Assembly: GCA_012517635.1 (NCBI GenBank)
Contig: JAAYUP010000398.1
Location: forward strand, 1-15,184
Length of the DNA stretch: 15,184 nt
Direction: 5' to 3'
Source: Candidatus Atribacter alterifermentans
GTDB lineage: Bacteria > Atribacterota > Atribacteria > Atribacterales > Atribacteraceae
The translations under genes and the position numbers were made by a program. The notes under the pieces were generated by a model. The model made no database searches. It saw nothing but the letters and a program-made list of their open reading frames with translations, and had not been told where the DNA came from. Below, piece by piece: positions 7,469-14,643 of the stretch (position 1 is the first letter of the stretch; every line of letters starts with the position of its first letter).

Positions 7469-8170
7469 ATGAATAAAAATGGCCTGATCAACGTTACTTT
7501 GATTTTTTTCCTAATAATAATTTTTAGTGAAGAAGCTTGGTGTTTGAGGCTAAATGATGATCAGGTCTATGGATATAATTGTGTACGTCTATTATCCAGT
7601 AATTATCGAATTGGTAAAAAAGTCGCCTTGACTTTTGATGATGTTCCCAATATCTATACTAGAAAAATATTGAAAATACTGCGTACCTATCAGGTTAAGG
7701 CAACCTTTTTTATGGTTGGCTATCAGGTAAAAAATAATCCTGATTTAGCCAAGGAAATTGTAAACAATGGGCATGAAATAGGAAACCACTCCTATTCTCA
7801 TCGCTGGGATGGTGGGAAAACGGTTGATGTTCTGCTTCAAGATATCGAAAAGGCTGAACGGTGTATTGTGGAAACAACCGGCCATATGCCATTGTATCTC
7901 AGGCCGCCGGGAGGATTAATTGATGAAAATATTAAGAAAGCTTGTGGAATGAGTGGATACGGTATCGTACTTTGGACGGTAGACTCACGATATTTGTTTC
8001 ACACCGACAATCGACAAGCTATTATTAATAATGTTTTAGATAATGTAAAATCTGGTTCTATAATTTTATTTCACAGTCTTTCCCAAACAGTTGATGTTTT
8101 ACCAGAAATTATTGAAACCCTGCAAAAGCGAGGGTATCAAATCGAAACAGTTTCAAGTATAATGGATTGA
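7469..8170 (+). CDS. Secreted polysaccharide deacetylase (NodB-type)
   Basis: This 233-residue protein has an N-terminal hydrophobic segment (about residues 6-20) that should act as a signal peptide or anchor, then a NodB/CE4 deacetylase domain. Metal and catalytic elements are visible: TFDD (Asp57, Asp58), the HSYSH metal pair His107/His111, the RPPGG motif at 145-149, WTVDS (Asp172) and ILFHS (His202). Members remove N-acetyl groups from peptidoglycan, chitin-like or other glycans; the substrate here is unknown. The first motif is TFDDVP rather than TFDDGP. The ribosome-binding site is weak, so translation may rely on coupling to trxA. It is the last gene before the terminator at 8191-8233. 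Confidence 0.88.
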   Translation: MNKNGLINVTLIFFLIIIFSEEAWCLRLNDDQVYGYNCVRLLSSNYRIGKKVALTFDDVPNIYTRKILKILRTYQVKATFFMVGYQVKNNPDLAKEIVNNGHEIGNHSYSHRWDGGKTVDVLLQDIEKAERCIVETTGHMPLYLRPPGGLIDENIKKACGMSGYGIVLWTVDSRYLFHTDNRQAIINNVLDNVKSGSIILFHSLSQTVDVLPEIIETLQKRGYQIETVSSIMD

Positions 8171-8190
8171 TAAACAATATTTTATGTTTA

Positions 8191-8233
8191 AAAAAAGAAA
8201 AACCTCATTTTTAAGATGAGGTTTTTCTTTTTT
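8191..8233. terminator. Bidirectional intrinsic terminator
   Basis: A perfect 18-bp stem (8191-8208 with 8216-8233) with a 7-nt loop has a core ACCTCAT/ATGAGGT and A-rich and T-rich outer arms. It gives a U-tract in both directions, so it can end both the fatty-acid operon on the plus strand and the convergent small gene whose stop codon is at 8233-8235. Confidence 0.9.
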
Positions 8234-8481
8234 TACAGTTCAAGATATTGAGCGGTTACTCCTGGTAGTTTATCTAAATCATTTCTTAATGCTTGAATAT
8301 CCTCTTGATTATCGGCTAACTCGAGAATCACTAATCCATCTTCAGCACAATAATTGGGGGAAGTTTCATGAAGTCCCAATCGAGTACGTATGCTACAACC
8401 ATGCTTTGTTAATACTTCTTGAACTTTGGTCGCTTGATTTGAGCGAGCTTCAATTTTAACAATGAGTAATTTATGTGCCAT
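8233..8481 (-). CDS. Small ACT-like (ferredoxin-fold) protein
   Basis: This 82-residue protein has the beta-alpha-beta-beta-alpha-beta pattern of small ACT/NikR-C-like proteins: KLLIVKIEA, a helix through QATKVQEVLTKHG, the strand IRTRLGLHE, DGLVILELA and the helix DIQALRNDLDKLPG before a last strand. The final LPGVTAQYLEL resembles the end of the small proteins annotated as iron-only hydrogenase system regulators (TM1266-like). That assignment is a guess, and no hydrogenase gene is near. GGAGGTGA before the ATG at 8479-8481 selects this start over a TTG five codons upstream. It is a single gene that shares its terminator with the fab operon. Confidence 0.75.
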   Translation of the reverse strand: MAHKLLIVKIEARSNQATKVQEVLTKHGCSIRTRLGLHETSPNYCAEDGLVILELADNQEDIQALRNDLDKLPGVTAQYLEL

Positions 8482-8496
8482 TTCATTCACCTCCAA

Positions 8497-8803
8497 TATT
8501 ATTTTAGCAAAAGGGTATCGTAAAAGTAAGTTACTTTAATTTTTTCCTCTCCCCTGGTGGGAGAGGTGAAGGTGAGGGGAAACTCTTTTCATCCTCAACT
8601 AATGGTACAAGGGATAGACTGTAAAACGACACACCAAAGGGGGTAATAAATAAAAAATGCATTAATTATTCAAATGAGTTCCGAATTGATTAGAATAAGT
8701 TATTAGATTCAAGATATAAAACAAAATTTCCAAAAATCGTTATTATCTAAGAATGAAAGAGAATTACCAATTTATTTTTAAAAAAATATGGTACTTGTTT
8801 AGC
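8497..8803. other. Intergenic stretch without genes
   Basis: No convincing reading frame is present between the ACT-like gene and the transporter promoter. The stretch contains the palindromic repeat at 8546-8580 and is otherwise AT-rich. No clear promoter for the divergent ACT-like gene could be chosen. Confidence 0.6.
8546..8580. repeat. Palindromic intergenic repeat
   Basis: An 8-bp perfect hairpin CCTCTCCC/GGGAGAGG (8546-8553 with 8559-8566, loop CTGGT) is followed by the purine-rich GGTGAGGGGA. The GC-rich, C/G-run composition in AT-rich DNA is like the block at 1-97, and both look like members of dispersed palindromic repeat families. No U-tract follows, so terminator function is unlikely on the plus strand. 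Confidence 0.55.
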
Positions 8804-8832
8804 TGGACAAACTTGAAGATGAAAATTATAAT
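8804..8832 (+). promoter_or_regulatory. Promoter of the sugar ABC operon
   Basis: TGGACA (8804-8809, 5/6 to the -35 consensus) and a perfect TATAAT (8827-8832) are separated by exactly 17 nt. The start codon of the ATPase gene is 42 nt downstream of the -10 box. Confidence 0.8.
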
Positions 8833-8874
8833 TAAAATATCTGTGATGAGAAGATGTATTAAGGCGGGGTGAAA

Positions 8875-9654
8875 ATGGGGGATAAGAATTTCCAGTACAT
8901 TCTTGAAATGAAAAATGTTGGGATGCGTTTTGGGAACGTCGAAGCATTGAGAAATATTAATTTTTCGGTTGGGAAAAATGAAGTAATCGGTTTACTTGGT
9001 GATAATGGTGCTGGAAAATCCACTATGGTTAAGATTATGACCGGAGTTCTCCATCCCACTTGTGGAGAACTTTATATCCGCGGACAAAAAGTTACTGCTA
9101 AAGACTACAATGTAAAAAAAGCCCACAGTTATGGTATTGAAACCGTCTATCAGGATAAATCCCTTGGTGAAAAACAAACTCTATGGAGGAATTTTTTTAT
9201 TGGGCGGCAAATAACGAACCGATTCGGTTTCATTAACATTAAAAAGGAAAAAGAAATTGCCAATACCATTATTATGGACATGATAGGATTTCGTGGTGTT
9301 GGTATTGGTGTTGATTCCAAAGTGAGCAAACTATCAGGTGGGGAACGACAAGGGATTGCCATTGGGCGGGCAATGCATTTTGATGCCGATTTAATCATTC
9401 TTGATGAGCCAACGGTTTCTTTGTCGGTTAAAGAAGTCCAAAAAGTTCTTCAATTTGTTGAGAAAATTCGAGCTTCTGGTCGAGCTTGTGTTTATATATC
9501 CCACAACATTGGACACGTTTACGATATCGCCGACCGTTTTGTAATTATTGATCGGGGGATGGTGGTAGCTAACTTCTCCAAAGAAGAAATGTCTTTAGAA
9601 AAATTAGATGAATTTCTATTACGATTCGCATCTAAAAAGAGGGGAGACGAGTAG
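8875..9654 (+). CDS. CUT2-type sugar ABC transporter ATPase, single domain
   Basis: This 259-residue protein energises a sugar importer by ATP hydrolysis at the inner face of the membrane. All nucleotide-binding elements are visible: Walker A GDNGAGKST (42-50), Q-loop Gln93 in VYQDKSL, signature LSGGE (153-157), Walker B LIILDEP (173-179) and H-loop His210 in YISHN. It resembles RbsA/XylG-type ATPases but has one nucleotide-binding domain instead of the common tandem pair of about 500 residues, as in FrcA-like systems, and would then act as a homodimer. The ATG at 8875 follows AAGGCGGGG at 5 nt; a GTG at 8869 lies inside that site. The permease gene starts 5 nt after its stop. Confidence 0.92.
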   Translation: MGDKNFQYILEMKNVGMRFGNVEALRNINFSVGKNEVIGLLGDNGAGKSTMVKIMTGVLHPTCGELYIRGQKVTAKDYNVKKAHSYGIETVYQDKSLGEKQTLWRNFFIGRQITNRFGFINIKKEKEIANTIIMDMIGFRGVGIGVDSKVSKLSGGERQGIAIGRAMHFDADLIILDEPTVSLSVKEVQKVLQFVEKIRASGRACVYISHNIGHVYDIADRFVIIDRGMVVANFSKEEMSLEKLDEFLLRFASKKRGDE

Positions 9655-9659
9655 AAGTT

Positions 9660-10688
9660 ATGATTAAAACTGAGAAAAAGGGTTTATTAGCCATAGAAGG
9701 TTTTCCAGTTATGCTAGTTTTTGTGGTTATAATTTTAGCTTTTATGAAGACCGCACCTAATGCTTTTCTAAGGCCAACCATATATATGTCTTTTTTAACC
9801 TATAATGCTCCTACTCTAGTTTTAGCTGCCGGATTGACTCTGATTATCACTGCGGGTGAAATTGATCTTTCTTTTCCATCAGTTATTGCTTTTTGTGGAA
9901 TGGTGTTTGCCTATCTTTTTCACATCACTGGAATGATTTTTATTCCTTTTTTAGCGGCTTTAGCAGCCGGAGCCTTTATTGGTTATATGAATGGTTTGAT
10001 CCTTACCAAGGTTGGGATTCCTTCAATAATGACAACTTTGGGGACCAATTTCTTTTGGACGGGTTTAACCATTTTAATTTCAGGAGGAGTTTCTCTCAAC
10101 GTCAATCCGATAAAAGGTTCTCTTCTTCATACCTTGTTGGTTGGTAGAATTGGGGGTCTTTTTCCTGCTCAAGCCATATGGTCCATTGGTTTGACAATTT
10201 TTGTTTGGTATTTATTGAATCGTCATACTTTTGGGGAAAGCATCATATTTATTGGAGACAACGTCAATGTCGCTCGGGTCATGGGAGTCAACGTTGATTC
10301 GACTAAGATTAAGGTTTTTACTTTAATGGGCCTCTTGGGTGGCTTTGCCGCTTGTTTGCTCACTTTTGAAATGACCAATTTTTGGACGAATCAAGGAAGT
10401 GGATTTCTTCTTCCAGTTATGGCGGCGGTTTTTATTGGAGGAACTTCAATTACTGGTGGAGAAGGTCGGGTAATCGGCACCTTGTTTGGTATGTTTATTG
10501 TAGGATCTCTCGAAACCGGAGTCACGGCTTCCGGCGTGGGTGGTTTCTGGACTCGTTTGACCACCGGACTCATTATGCTTGGCTCAATTGCCTTGAATAT
10601 TGTACTTGATCGGACCAATGGAAAACGTATTTGTTTTTTTGATAATTTGAGGAATTCAGTTTTTACCAAAGGATTAAAGAAAGAATAA
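9660..10688 (+). CDS. CUT2-type sugar ABC transporter permease
   Basis: This 342-residue, strongly hydrophobic protein belongs to the RbsC/XylH-like permease family (BPD_transp_2). Recognisable family segments are LVLAAGLTLIITAGEIDLS near residues 54-72, ARVMGVNVDSTKIKVF around 205-220, and the region near 258-285 with VFIGGTSITGGEGRVIGT. It should form the membrane channel as a dimer with the ATPase encoded upstream. The ATG follows the ATPase stop by 5 nt. The ribosome-binding site is weak and distant, so coupling is likely. The transported sugar cannot be predicted. Confidence 0.92.
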   Translation: MIKTEKKGLLAIEGFPVMLVFVVIILAFMKTAPNAFLRPTIYMSFLTYNAPTLVLAAGLTLIITAGEIDLSFPSVIAFCGMVFAYLFHITGMIFIPFLAALAAGAFIGYMNGLILTKVGIPSIMTTLGTNFFWTGLTILISGGVSLNVNPIKGSLLHTLLVGRIGGLFPAQAIWSIGLTIFVWYLLNRHTFGESIIFIGDNVNVARVMGVNVDSTKIKVFTLMGLLGGFAACLLTFEMTNFWTNQGSGFLLPVMAAVFIGGTSITGGEGRVIGTLFGMFIVGSLETGVTASGVGGFWTRLTTGLIMLGSIALNIVLDRTNGKRICFFDNLRNSVFTKGLKKE

Positions 10689-10814
10689 ATTTATTTTTGA
10701 AAATTTGAAAACGTAAATGAAATATTTAAAAGAAAGGAGGCATAGCTCTTAAATTAGGAAAATCCAAACAAATTTTTAAGTTATAAGTTTAATATTATTA
10801 AGGAGGAAAAGGGA
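10689..10814 (+). other. 126-nt gap between permease and binding protein
   Basis: This AT-rich spacer holds an isolated Shine-Dalgarno-like AAAGGAGG (10733-10740) that is not followed by a usable start codon, and a second one, AAGGAGG, that serves the binding-protein gene. The spacer may allow separate mRNA processing and higher expression of the binding protein, as in many ABC operons. No clear terminator or promoter is visible. Confidence 0.4.
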
Positions 10815-11804
10815 ATGAAAAGAATTTCTGTTATTCTCATTATTGCATTAGTATTCATGACTTTTACTCTCCCGCTTTATGCGCAAGATAAACTTTTGGG
10901 GGAAGGAATGGTTATTTACTGCCAAATGGGAGGGGCTGAAGGGGCGGTAGCGACCATACAGAGAACTTTAGGCGCCAGAGAAGCCGCCAAAGCATTAGGA
11001 GTAAAGCTTATAGAACAATATTCACAATGGCAACCAGAAAAAATGGTTCAACATTTCAAAGAAGCCATTGCCGCTCAACCCGATGGCATTGTGATTATGG
11101 GACATCCAGGGTCTGCAGCAATGAAAGATTTAGTAAAGGAAGCATTTGATAAAGGAATAATCGTAACTGTGAATAATACTCCTCTTCCTGATATCCAGGA
11201 AGAATATATGGATAAAGGATTTGGGTATGCAGGAGTGGATCTTTTTGCCGGTGGCTATTTAACCGGACAATCGATGTTAAAAGCGGGATTAAAACCTGGA
11301 GACAAAGCAATTGTATATGGGCTTTTCTCTCAACCTTTCCGTGGTCAAAGCGAGGAAGGAATGGCAAGAGCTCTCGAAGATGGAGGTGTTATTGTAGATC
11401 GACAGGAAATATCACCAGAGGCTGATGCCGATGCTTCAACTGCAATTCCAATTTTAACCGGATACTTTCAGGCACATCCAGATTGCAAGGCAATTGGGAC
11501 TCAACATGGAGCAATCACTGGGATTTTAGTTAATCTACTGAGGGATAATTTGAAAAAACAACCTGGTGAAATCATTGCTGCCGGTATCGATTTATCACCC
11601 GCTACCATTGAAGGTCTGGAAACCGGTTATATTAGTGCTGTTCTTGATCAACAACTCTATTTACAAGGATATATACCGGTACTCCAGATAGTATTGACCA
11701 AAAAATACAAAATTACTGGATTTAACATCAATACCGGAGCGGGAACCGTTACACCAGAAAATATTGCTGAGCTAAAAGAACTTATCACTGCTGGGTATCG
11801 TTGA
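10815..11804 (+). CDS. Periplasmic sugar-binding protein of the CUT2 transporter
   Basis: This 329-residue protein captures the substrate outside the cytoplasmic membrane and delivers it to the permease. It has a type I signal peptide: KR near the start, a hydrophobic core (about residues 5-20) and a likely cleavage after LYA (about residue 23). No lipobox is present. The mature part has the two-lobed type I periplasmic-binding fold (Peripla_BP_4-like), with segments such as PDGIVIMGHPGS, IIVTVNNTPLP and ISAVLDQQLYLQGYIPV. AAGGAGG lies about 8 nt before the ATG. It is similar in kind to ribose- or xylose-binding proteins, but the ligand is unknown. A terminator follows. Confidence 0.9.
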   Translation: MKRISVILIIALVFMTFTLPLYAQDKLLGEGMVIYCQMGGAEGAVATIQRTLGAREAAKALGVKLIEQYSQWQPEKMVQHFKEAIAAQPDGIVIMGHPGSAAMKDLVKEAFDKGIIVTVNNTPLPDIQEEYMDKGFGYAGVDLFAGGYLTGQSMLKAGLKPGDKAIVYGLFSQPFRGQSEEGMARALEDGGVIVDRQEISPEADADASTAIPILTGYFQAHPDCKAIGTQHGAITGILVNLLRDNLKKQPGEIIAAGIDLSPATIEGLETGYISAVLDQQLYLQGYIPVLQIVLTKKYKITGFNINTGAGTVTPENIAELKELITAGYR

Positions 11805-11818
11805 TATATAATTATTGT

Positions 11819-11849
11819 GCCTCCTCTTCTTAAAGGGGAGGCTTTTTTA
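11819..11849 (+). terminator. Intrinsic terminator of the sugar ABC operon
   Basis: GCCTCCTC (11819-11826) pairs with GGGGAGGC (11836-11843), with one G-U pair and a 9-nt loop, followed by six T. It begins 15 nt after the binding-protein stop codon. Confidence 0.9.
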
Positions 11850-11883
11850 TTGTTTTTAAGCTTATTTTATAAAATAAGTATGC

Positions 11884-11912
11884 TTGACAATCTTCAATCC
11901 CATAGTTATAAT
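11884..11912 (+). promoter_or_regulatory. Consensus promoter of the T-box operon
   Basis: A perfect TTGACA (11884-11889), a 17-nt spacer and a perfect TATAAT (11907-11912) form an ideal sigma-70-type promoter. Transcription should begin near 11919, just upstream of T-box Stem I. Such a strong promoter fits control by attenuation rather than by initiation. Confidence 0.93.
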
Positions 11913-12131
11913 TCGGGAAATGTTAATCAGCTTAGAATGGGATGAGTAATTGGGGGAAAAGGGATAGAGAACTGGGTAAGGTGGAAGCCGGTCCTTCAGA
12001 ACTCAATGAACATGGCCCGGGAGCTGTTATGGTGAAAACAGAGTAGCCGGAACCGTTTAATCGGCGTTATTCGATTGCCATTTTGTGATTGAGATGGTGA
12101 ATAAGGAGGATAGTTTTAGACTATCAGAAAT

Positions 12132-12165
12132 AAGGGTGGTACCGCGGATAAACCCCCCGCCCCTT
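12132..12165 (+). promoter_or_regulatory. T-box antiterminator
   Basis: AAGGG (12132-12136) pairs with CCCTT (12161-12165), and GCGG (12144-12147) with CCGC (12157-12160), leaving the classic 7-nt bulge UGGUACC (12137-12143). The bases used on the 3' side are also the 5' arm of the terminator, so the two structures exclude each other. Confidence 0.88.
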
Positions 12166-12182
12166 GGGCGGCGGGTTTTTTT
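12153..12182 (+). terminator. T-box regulatory terminator
   Basis: CCCCCCGCCC (12153-12162) pairs with GGGCGGCGGG (12166-12175) with one C-C mismatch and a 3-nt loop, followed by seven T. It should stop transcription when tRNA-Met is charged. Confidence 0.92.
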
Positions 12183-12207
12183 ATTTTTAAATAAGGGGGC
12201 ACATATC

Positions 12208-13440
12208 ATGGGCGTTGCTTTAAGGTCCTACCAAGAAATAAATGAGAAGATTAAAAAAGGGAAAGCAGTTGTGGTCACTGCTGAGGAAGTTATTGAGTTA
12301 GTTGATAAAAATGGAATTGAAAAAACCGCTCGTGAAGTTGATGTCGTAACGACTGGAACCTTTGGTGCAATGTGTTCTTCGGGAGCAATAATTAATACCG
12401 GTCATACCAAACCAAGGATGAAAATCAGCGAGGCTTACTTAAATGGGGTGATGGCCTACGGAGGTTTAGCAGCCGTTGATCTTTATATTGGTGCTACCCA
12501 GGTTGCTAAAGACGATCCATTGAATAAAATCTATCCCGGTGAATTTAAGTATGGTGGAGGTCATGTTATTCAAGATTTGGTTGCCGGAAAAGATATATTA
12601 TTGGAAGCTTTCGGTTATGGAACCGATGAATATCCCAGAAAAAAATTAGTAACCTGGATTAATATCAAAGACTTAAATCAAGCCTATCTCTTTAATCCAC
12701 GCAATGCTTATCAAAACTACAATGTAGCAGTGAATTGTTCAGACAAAATAATTTACACTTACCTTGGGGTACTTCTTCCGCATTTGGGAAATGCTGGTTT
12801 TTCTTCTGCTGGACAATTAAGCCCCTTATTGAATGATCCTTATTATCGAGTAATTGGTGTGGGTACGAAGATATTTTTAGGTGGTGGTGTTGGATATGTT
12901 GCTTGGCAGGGAACTCAACATGATCCAGGAGTAGAGAGAAACAATAAAGGAATACCCAGAAGTGGTGCTGGCACTTTAGCAGTCATTGGAGATTTAAAAG
13001 GCATGGATCCGAACTGGCTTTGGGGATTAAGTATTCGAGGCTATGGGTGTTCTCTTGCTGTTGGATTAGGTGTGCCTATTCCCATACTCGATGAAGAAAC
13101 GCTTCAGTATTGTGCTGTTCGAGATCAAGACATTGAAGCACCAATTATTGATTATAGCAATGCTTATCCTAACGGAACTGGTGAAGTTTTGGGTTATGTG
13201 AATTATGCGGAATTAAGAAGTGGTAAAATATACCATGCTGGAAAGGAAATACCGACCTCACCAATTTCCAGTTATTCACGTGCTCGTGAAATCTGTTCAA
13301 TATTGAAAAAATGGATTCAAAATGGTGATTTTACTTTAACCCAACCAACACTCTCTCTTCCAAGTATCGAATCAGATGTTCGTTTTAGAAACCTTGCTGA
13401 AAGACCTTATCTTAATAATGCTAATGGGGTTAGGAGGTAA
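12208..13440 (+). CDS. Homocysteine biosynthesis protein, COG1900 (DUF39)
   Basis: This 410-residue protein belongs to COG1900 (HcyBio/DUF39), the family of Methanosarcina MA1821. That family is implicated in making homocysteine from aspartate semialdehyde and sulfide. The family hallmark TGTFGAMCSSGA is present, with Cys56 as the likely persulfide or substrate-bound cysteine. Glycine-rich segments follow, for example FLGGGVGYVAWQGTQH and GAGTLAVIGDLKGMD. No CBS domains are attached. The frame is open upstream to 12085, but that stretch is the T-box itself; the ATG at 12208 is preceded by AAGGGGGC and lies 25 nt after the terminator U-tract. The NIL-ferredoxin gene starts 5 nt after the stop. 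Function is by family and context; the biochemistry in bacteria is less studied than in methanogens. Confidence 0.93.
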   Translation: MGVALRSYQEINEKIKKGKAVVVTAEEVIELVDKNGIEKTAREVDVVTTGTFGAMCSSGAIINTGHTKPRMKISEAYLNGVMAYGGLAAVDLYIGATQVAKDDPLNKIYPGEFKYGGGHVIQDLVAGKDILLEAFGYGTDEYPRKKLVTWINIKDLNQAYLFNPRNAYQNYNVAVNCSDKIIYTYLGVLLPHLGNAGFSSAGQLSPLLNDPYYRVIGVGTKIFLGGGVGYVAWQGTQHDPGVERNNKGIPRSGAGTLAVIGDLKGMDPNWLWGLSIRGYGCSLAVGLGVPIPILDEETLQYCAVRDQDIEAPIIDYSNAYPNGTGEVLGYVNYAELRSGKIYHAGKEIPTSPISSYSRAREICSILKKWIQNGDFTLTQPTLSLPSIESDVRFRNLAERPYLNNANGVRR

Positions 13441-13445
13441 GCCAA

Positions 13446-13856
13446 ATGGTATCAACTAAAAAAGTGGTTTTACATTTTCCCCGAGAAGCAGCCGAGAGAC
13501 CGGTTGTGTGCGAACTAGCCCTTCGTTTTGGATTAACCTTTAATATTCTACGTGCCTCAATATCTCCGCACCATGAAGGTCTTATGGTTTTAGAGATTAT
13601 TGGGGAAAATGCCAAAAATGAAGAAGGTCTTCAATACCTTCAAGAAAAAGGAGTAGAAATCCAACCTTTAAGCCAAGATATTAAGAAAAACGATCAACTA
13701 TGCATTGACTGTGGTTCTTGCTTGGGAGTTTGTCCAACTTCAGCTCTTTATATGAACAAAGCTTCTTATCGGGTAATATTTGAGGAATCGAAATGTATTG
13801 CTTGTGAACTGTGTGTTTTAGCATGCCCTACCCGAGCAATGGAGGCTTTATTTTAA
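13446..13856 (+). CDS. NIL-domain 2[4Fe-4S] ferredoxin
   Basis: This 136-residue protein joins an N-terminal NIL domain (about residues 4-75), which has an ACT-like fold and is known from methionine transporters as a small-molecule-binding module, to a C-terminal bacterial-type ferredoxin. The two cluster motifs are complete: Cys86, 89, 92, 96 and Cys117, 120, 123, 127, each as CxxCxxCxxxCP. It matches the MA1822-type partner of COG1900 proteins and probably supplies electrons for sulfur transfer or persulfide reduction. AGGAGG overlapping the end of the upstream gene lies 8 nt before the ATG. The NIL domain may sense or bind methionine or a related sulfur compound; that is inference. Confidence 0.93.
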   Translation: MVSTKKVVLHFPREAAERPVVCELALRFGLTFNILRASISPHHEGLMVLEIIGENAKNEEGLQYLQEKGVEIQPLSQDIKKNDQLCIDCGSCLGVCPTSALYMNKASYRVIFEESKCIACELCVLACPTRAMEALF

Positions 13857-13858
13857 AA

Positions 13859-14587
13859 ATGATCGATTATGTGGAACGGTTTTATCGAAAAACGGTTAAA
13901 CCTACTGGTTTAATAGCTTTCGAAGTGAAAATTAAAGAAAGCGATCTCATGATCTTTGCCCATAACGACTTAAGCTCGCTCACTTATTCTCTGTTAGACA
14001 AGGAAAGAAAAAATCTTGAAGCTTATATTCGATATAACTCACTGTTTCAGAAGTCTTTGGTTCCAATAGAAATCGATGATTTTGCTCCTCCTATATGTAA
14101 AATTATGGCAGAGTCGGTAAAAAAGGCAGGGGTTGGGCCAATGGCTGCGGTAGCTGGAGCGGTTAATGATCGATTGGCGAATGAACTCTTATCCAAAACA
14201 ACCGAGTTGATTATCGAAAATGGAGGAGATTTGCTAATCCATTCTTTAAAGGAGCGAGTGATTGCTATTTATGTTGGTGAGGATTCTCCTTTTAAATCAC
14301 ACATCGGATTATTGATTTCACCAGGAAAGACATACGGAGTGGCGACATCATCAGGTAAAATTGGGCATTCTTTAAGTTTTGGCGAAGCGGATGCCGTTAC
14401 CATCGTTGCTGAGTCTTCAGCGGTAGCCGATGCTTGGGCAACCAGTATTGGTAATTTCATTCATTCAAAAAAAGATGTTGAAAAAGCATTGAAATACTGT
14501 GAAAATATTCAAGAAATCATTGGTGTTGTGGTTGTTTTTCAGAATGTTTTAGGCACTCGAGGCGATATACAATTAGTCTCTCTTTGA
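13859..14587 (+). CDS. UPF0280/COG2122 ApbE-like protein
   Basis: This 242-residue protein belongs to COG2122 (UPF0280), distantly related to ApbE flavin transferases. Motifs include GPMAAVAGAVNDRLANELL (93-111), ENGGD (120-124), SGKIGHS (165-171) and DAWATSIGN (191-199). The methanogen member MA1715 was linked to homocysteine synthesis from sulfide together with the two upstream families, so this completes the known trio. The ATG at 13859, 2 nt after the ferredoxin stop, is preferred; GGAGG lies 13 nt before it, a rather long spacing. The frame stays open upstream into the ferredoxin gene to 13811. Its exact reaction is not known; a flavin- or sulfur-carrier role is possible. Confidence 0.9.
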   Translation: MIDYVERFYRKTVKPTGLIAFEVKIKESDLMIFAHNDLSSLTYSLLDKERKNLEAYIRYNSLFQKSLVPIEIDDFAPPICKIMAESVKKAGVGPMAAVAGAVNDRLANELLSKTTELIIENGGDLLIHSLKERVIAIYVGEDSPFKSHIGLLISPGKTYGVATSSGKIGHSLSFGEADAVTIVAESSAVADAWATSIGNFIHSKKDVEKALKYCENIQEIIGVVVVFQNVLGTRGDIQLVSL

Positions 14588-14643
14588 ATGTTTTATGAGA
14601 AAGAAATCATGGTGGTTTATTTTAATCAATATTTTTGTGTTAT

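Larger units (their letters stand above)
11919..12182 (+). ncRNA. T-box riboswitch, predicted tRNA-Met specific
   Basis: The leader has every main T-box element. Stem I is closed by CAGCT/AGCTG (11928-11932 with 12022-12026). It carries GAGTA (11944-11948) opposite GAA (12008-12010) around the specifier loop, helices GGG/CCC (11939-11941 with 12016-12018) and ATTGGG/CTCAAT (11949-11954 with 12002-12007), an AGAGA segment and an apical GGTGGAAG loop (11980-11987). The specifier reads ATG at 12012-12014, followed by one purine and then the lower helix. Stem III is GATAGT/ACTATC (12109-12125). The T-box AAGGGTGGTACCGCGG is at 12132-12147. UGGU (12137-12140) would pair with an ACCA 3' end, so the discriminator should be A73, as in tRNA-Met. 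Uncharged tRNA-Met should stabilise the antiterminator and turn on the three genes below. Confidence 0.93.

Noticed and set aside
9893..10147. Open frame inside the permease gene
   Set aside because: It is a shifted frame of a clear CUT2 permease; composition rich in Trp, Phe and Ser is typical of such shadows.
10717..10752. 11-codon open frame beginning ATGAAATATTTA
   Set aside because: There is no Shine-Dalgarno before it, and the AAAGGAGG lies inside it; chance is the simpler reading.
12011..12013. CAU (His) specifier in the T-box
   Set aside because: It would leave two bases before the lower helix instead of one purine, and the UGGU bulge does not fit tRNA-His with C73.
12085..12207. 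N-terminal extension of the COG1900 protein
   Set aside because: The 41 extra codons run through T-box Stem III, the T-box motif and the terminator, have no family similarity, and the ATG at 12208 has its own Shine-Dalgarno.
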